Shown: positions 31,027-32,797 of the stretch, piece after piece | How the letters are laid out: each line of letters starts with the position of its first letter | Numbering within the stretch: position 1 is the first letter of the stretch | Origin: Streptosporangiaceae bacterium | GTDB lineage: Bacteria; Actinomycetota; Actinomycetes; Streptosporangiales; Streptosporangiaceae | NCBI GenBank assembly: GCA_019245115.1 | Contig: JAFARZ010000389.1 | Location: forward strand, 1-32,797 | Length of the DNA: 32,797 nucleotides | Direction of reading: 5' to 3' | Program-made: the position numbers and the translations under genes | Notes under the pieces: generated by a model | The model's input: only the letters and a program-made list of their open reading frames with translations | What the model was told of the DNA's origin: nothing | Database searches by the model: none

Positions 31027-32729
31027 CCGATCTGCGCAGCAACTTCGAGCCGGGGACTTCCCGCTGGGCCACCCGCCGCGCACAGTGGCTGGCCCTCGGC
31101 CTGACCGACGAAGACCTGGTCAAGCCGAAGATCGCCATCGTCAACTCCTCCTCCCAGCTCGCGATCTGTTTCAGCCACCTGGACGAGATCGCGAGGCGGG
31201 CCAAGCGGGCCATCGAGCGGGCCGGCGGCGTGGCGTTCGAGGTGCGCACCGCGGCGCCGAGCGACTTCATCACCAGTGCCGGGCACAGGGGCGGTTACAT
31301 CCTGTCCGCCCGCGACCTGATCACCAACGACATCGAGGTCGCCGTCGAGGGCGCGCTGCTTGACGGCATATTGTGCCTGGCCTCCTGCGACAAGACCGCG
31401 CCGGGCCAGCTGATGGCCGCCGCGCGGCTGAACATCCCCACGATCATCGTGGCGTGCGGCTACCAGCCGAGCGGCACCTACCGGGGCCGGCACTGCGACA
31501 TCGAGGACGTGTTCCTCGCCGCCGGGCACGCGGCCAACGGCCGGCTCTCGCTGACCGAACTGACCGAGATGAGCGAGAACGCGGTGCTCGGTCCCGGCGT
31601 GTGCGCGGGGATGGGTACCGCCAACACCATGCACCTGGCCGCCGAAGCGCTCGGCATGGCCCTGCCCGGCTCCACTCCTGTCCGCGCCAATAGCGGACGC
31701 ATGTGGCTGACGGTAAACCATTCCGCCGAACGGCTGGTGCAACTCGTCCATGAGAACCTGCGACCGCGCGACATCTTGACGTCGCGGGCGTTCCGCAACG
31801 CGGTGGTGACGGTGTTGTCGGTCAGCGGCTCGATCAACTCGGTCAAGCACCTCCAGGCCGTCGCGGCCGAGGCCGAATGCGACGCGGACGTGTACCGGCT
31901 GTTCGAGACCCTCGCGGACCGGGTCCCGCTGCTCACCGCGATCCGGCCCAATGGAGACCACGCCATAGAGGAGTTCGAGGATGCCGGCGGCACCCGCGCG
32001 GTCATGAAGCAGCTCGCGGACCTGCTGGAGGGCGAGGCGCTGACCGTGACCGGGCGGACCGTCGCGGAAAACCTTTCCGGCGTCGACGTCGCTGATCCGG
32101 AGGTGATACGCCCGGTCGGCCGCGCGCTCGCGCACCGGCCGTCGATCGTGCTGATCCGGGGCAGCCTGGCGCCGGACGGCGGGATCGTCAAGCTGGCGGT
32201 CGCCGACGACCGCCGCCTGGACTTCGCCGGTCCCGCGCTCGTGTACGACTCGCCTGCCGATGCGCTGACCGCGGTCCGGGCCGGCCATGTGAAGGGCGGC
32301 GAGGTCGTCGTGCTCCGCGGGCAGGGCCCGACCGGCAGCCCGGGGATGGGGATGGCTTCCCAGCTAGTGTTCGCGCTGGACGGCGCGGGCCTGACCGGCA
32401 AGGTCGCCGTGGTGACCGACGGTCAGCTGTCCGGGCTGGTCAACAAAGGCATCGTCGTCGGCGAAATCTCCCCCGAAGCGGCCCGCGGCGGCCCGCTGGC
32501 CCTGGTCCGCGACGGCGACCCGATCCGCATCGACGTTCCCGCTCGGACCGCCGACCTGGACGTCCCCCCCGAGGAACTGACCCGCCGCCACGCGGCATCC
32601 CCCCCAACGGAGGAGCGAGGCTGGCTGTCCATCTACCAACGCCTGGTCCGCCCCCTCCCCGAAGGCGCCACCCTCCGCGCCCCCCACCCCCACCCCCACC
32701 CCCACCCCCACCCCAAGGCCCACCCATGA
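31023..32729 (+). CDS. IlvD/Edd-family dehydratase, divergent subgroup
   Basis: 568 residues from GTG 31023 (overlapping the AcnX small subunit). IlvD/Edd enzymes dehydrate dihydroxy acids or sugar acids with an Fe-S cluster. The three cluster cysteines are at canonical places: Cys49 (ICFSHL), Cys122 (CDK, with Lys124) and Cys194 (GVCAGMGTANTM). The catalytic Ser470 lies in DGQLSG. The usual SDGI/CDG region is changed to APSDFITSAGHRGG, and GTYRGR replaces part of the canonical loop. It is therefore not the housekeeping DHAD and more probably a sugar- or hydroxy-acid dehydratase. The end is a His-Pro repeat tail (32684-32723) encoded by CACCCC repeats. Confidence 0.85.
   Translation: MTDLRSNFEPGTSRWATRRAQWLALGLTDEDLVKPKIAIVNSSSQLAICFSHLDEIARRAKRAIERAGGVAFEVRTAAPSDFITSAGHRGGYILSARDLITNDIEVAVEGALLDGILCLASCDKTAPGQLMAAARLNIPTIIVACGYQPSGTYRGRHCDIEDVFLAAGHAANGRLSLTELTEMSENAVLGPGVCAGMGTANTMHLAAEALGMALPGSTPVRANSGRMWLTVNHSAERLVQLVHENLRPRDILTSRAFRNAVVTVLSVSGSINSVKHLQAVAAEAECDADVYRLFETLADRVPLLTAIRPNGDHAIEEFEDAGGTRAVMKQLADLLEGEALTVTGRTVAENLSGVDVADPEVIRPVGRALAHRPSIVLIRGSLAPDGGIVKLAVADDRRLDFAGPALVYDSPADALTAVRAGHVKGGEVVVLRGQGPTGSPGMGMASQLVFALDGAGLTGKVAVVTDGQLSGLVNKGIVVGEISPEAARGGPLALVRDGDPIRIDVPARTADLDVPPEELTRRHAASPPTEERGWLSIYQRLVRPLPEGATLRAPHPHPHPHPHPKAHP
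32680..32720 (+). repeat. CACCCC tandem repeat in the IlvD-like 3' end
   Basis: About six CACCCC units encode a Pro-His tail beyond the normal enzyme end. Base use remains strikingly C-rich and G-poor to the window edge at 32797, including the start of the next gene. Slippage expansion of a codon repeat is the likely origin. Confidence 0.85.
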
Positions 32730-32797
32730 CCCCCCACACCCACCCCGCCACACCGCCCGTGGCCTCCCCCCAAACGCCCCCCACCAGGGCCGCCCCG
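32726..32797 (+). CDS. Start of a further operon gene (5' part only)
   Basis: ATG 32726 overlaps the IlvD-like stop in an ATGA arrangement, as in the preceding operon genes. The frame stays open for 24 codons to the window edge and encodes a Pro/Thr-rich start (MTPHTHPATPPVASP). No family can be assigned. Support is the spacing pattern only. Confidence 0.5.
   Translation, partial: MTPHTHPATPPVASPQTPPTRAAP

Noticed and set aside
30600..32288. A 562-codon minus-strand open frame opposite the IlvD-like gene
   Set aside because: Shadow of a high-GC gene; the sense strand has all cluster cysteines in place.

Overview
The window is GC-rich DNA with GTG/TTG starts, ATGA overlaps between genes and a QcrB-type cytochrome b. 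It also has an HpnH-type radical SAM enzyme, an archaeal-type ProRS and several families typical of high-GC Gram-positives. I infer a filamentous actinobacterium (Streptosporangiales or a relative); the exact genus cannot be read from the sequence. I see no rRNA, tRNA or CRISPR array. About 26 genes are supported, and several gaps are filled with repeats.

Layout. 1-3271 (+): end of a branched-chain amino acid ABC importer operon (livH tail, livM, livG, livF) and a small membrane protein. 3358-3721: a MITE-like element that reaches into the 3' end of a GT-C-like membrane protein gene (-), which follows a small four-Cys protein gene (-). 5847-8506: TetR regulator (-) divergent from hpnH (+), with a perfect palindromic operator between them, then a class I fructose-bisphosphate aldolase. 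8507-9360: a second MITE-like copy and a G-rich hexamer tract. 9361-11400 (-): FHA protein and an orphan qcrB. 11407-12310: decayed, repeat-rich DNA with an MFS remnant. 12311-18380 (+): a glycan locus of Egghead-like GT2, GT-C enzyme and secreted GH3, closed by a 52-bp palindrome. 18455-21076 (-): proS, SnoaL-like protein and GntR/FCD regulator, divergent from a probably leaderless proA-like gene (+). 22429-23909: TetR (-) divergent from an SDR (+). 23910-24736: tandem repeats, a third MITE-like copy and another MFS remnant. 24737-26706 (-): ankyrin protein and a DUF5655-DUF5990 fusion. 27012-32797 (+): LysR regulator and a tightly overlapping catabolic operon of FAD oxidoreductase, aconitase-X large and small subunits, IlvD/Edd dehydratase and the start of another gene.

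Two things stand out. The first is the LysR-FAD-AcnX-IlvD operon. It pairs two unrelated Fe-S dehydratases with a flavin oxidoreductase and fits no pathway I can name. The second is a set of dispersed structured repeats: a roughly 360-bp MITE-like family with nested hairpins, and a 40-bp palindrome that supplies the last codons and stops of qcrB, proA and a tetR gene. These repeats appear to be reshaping gene 3' ends across the window.
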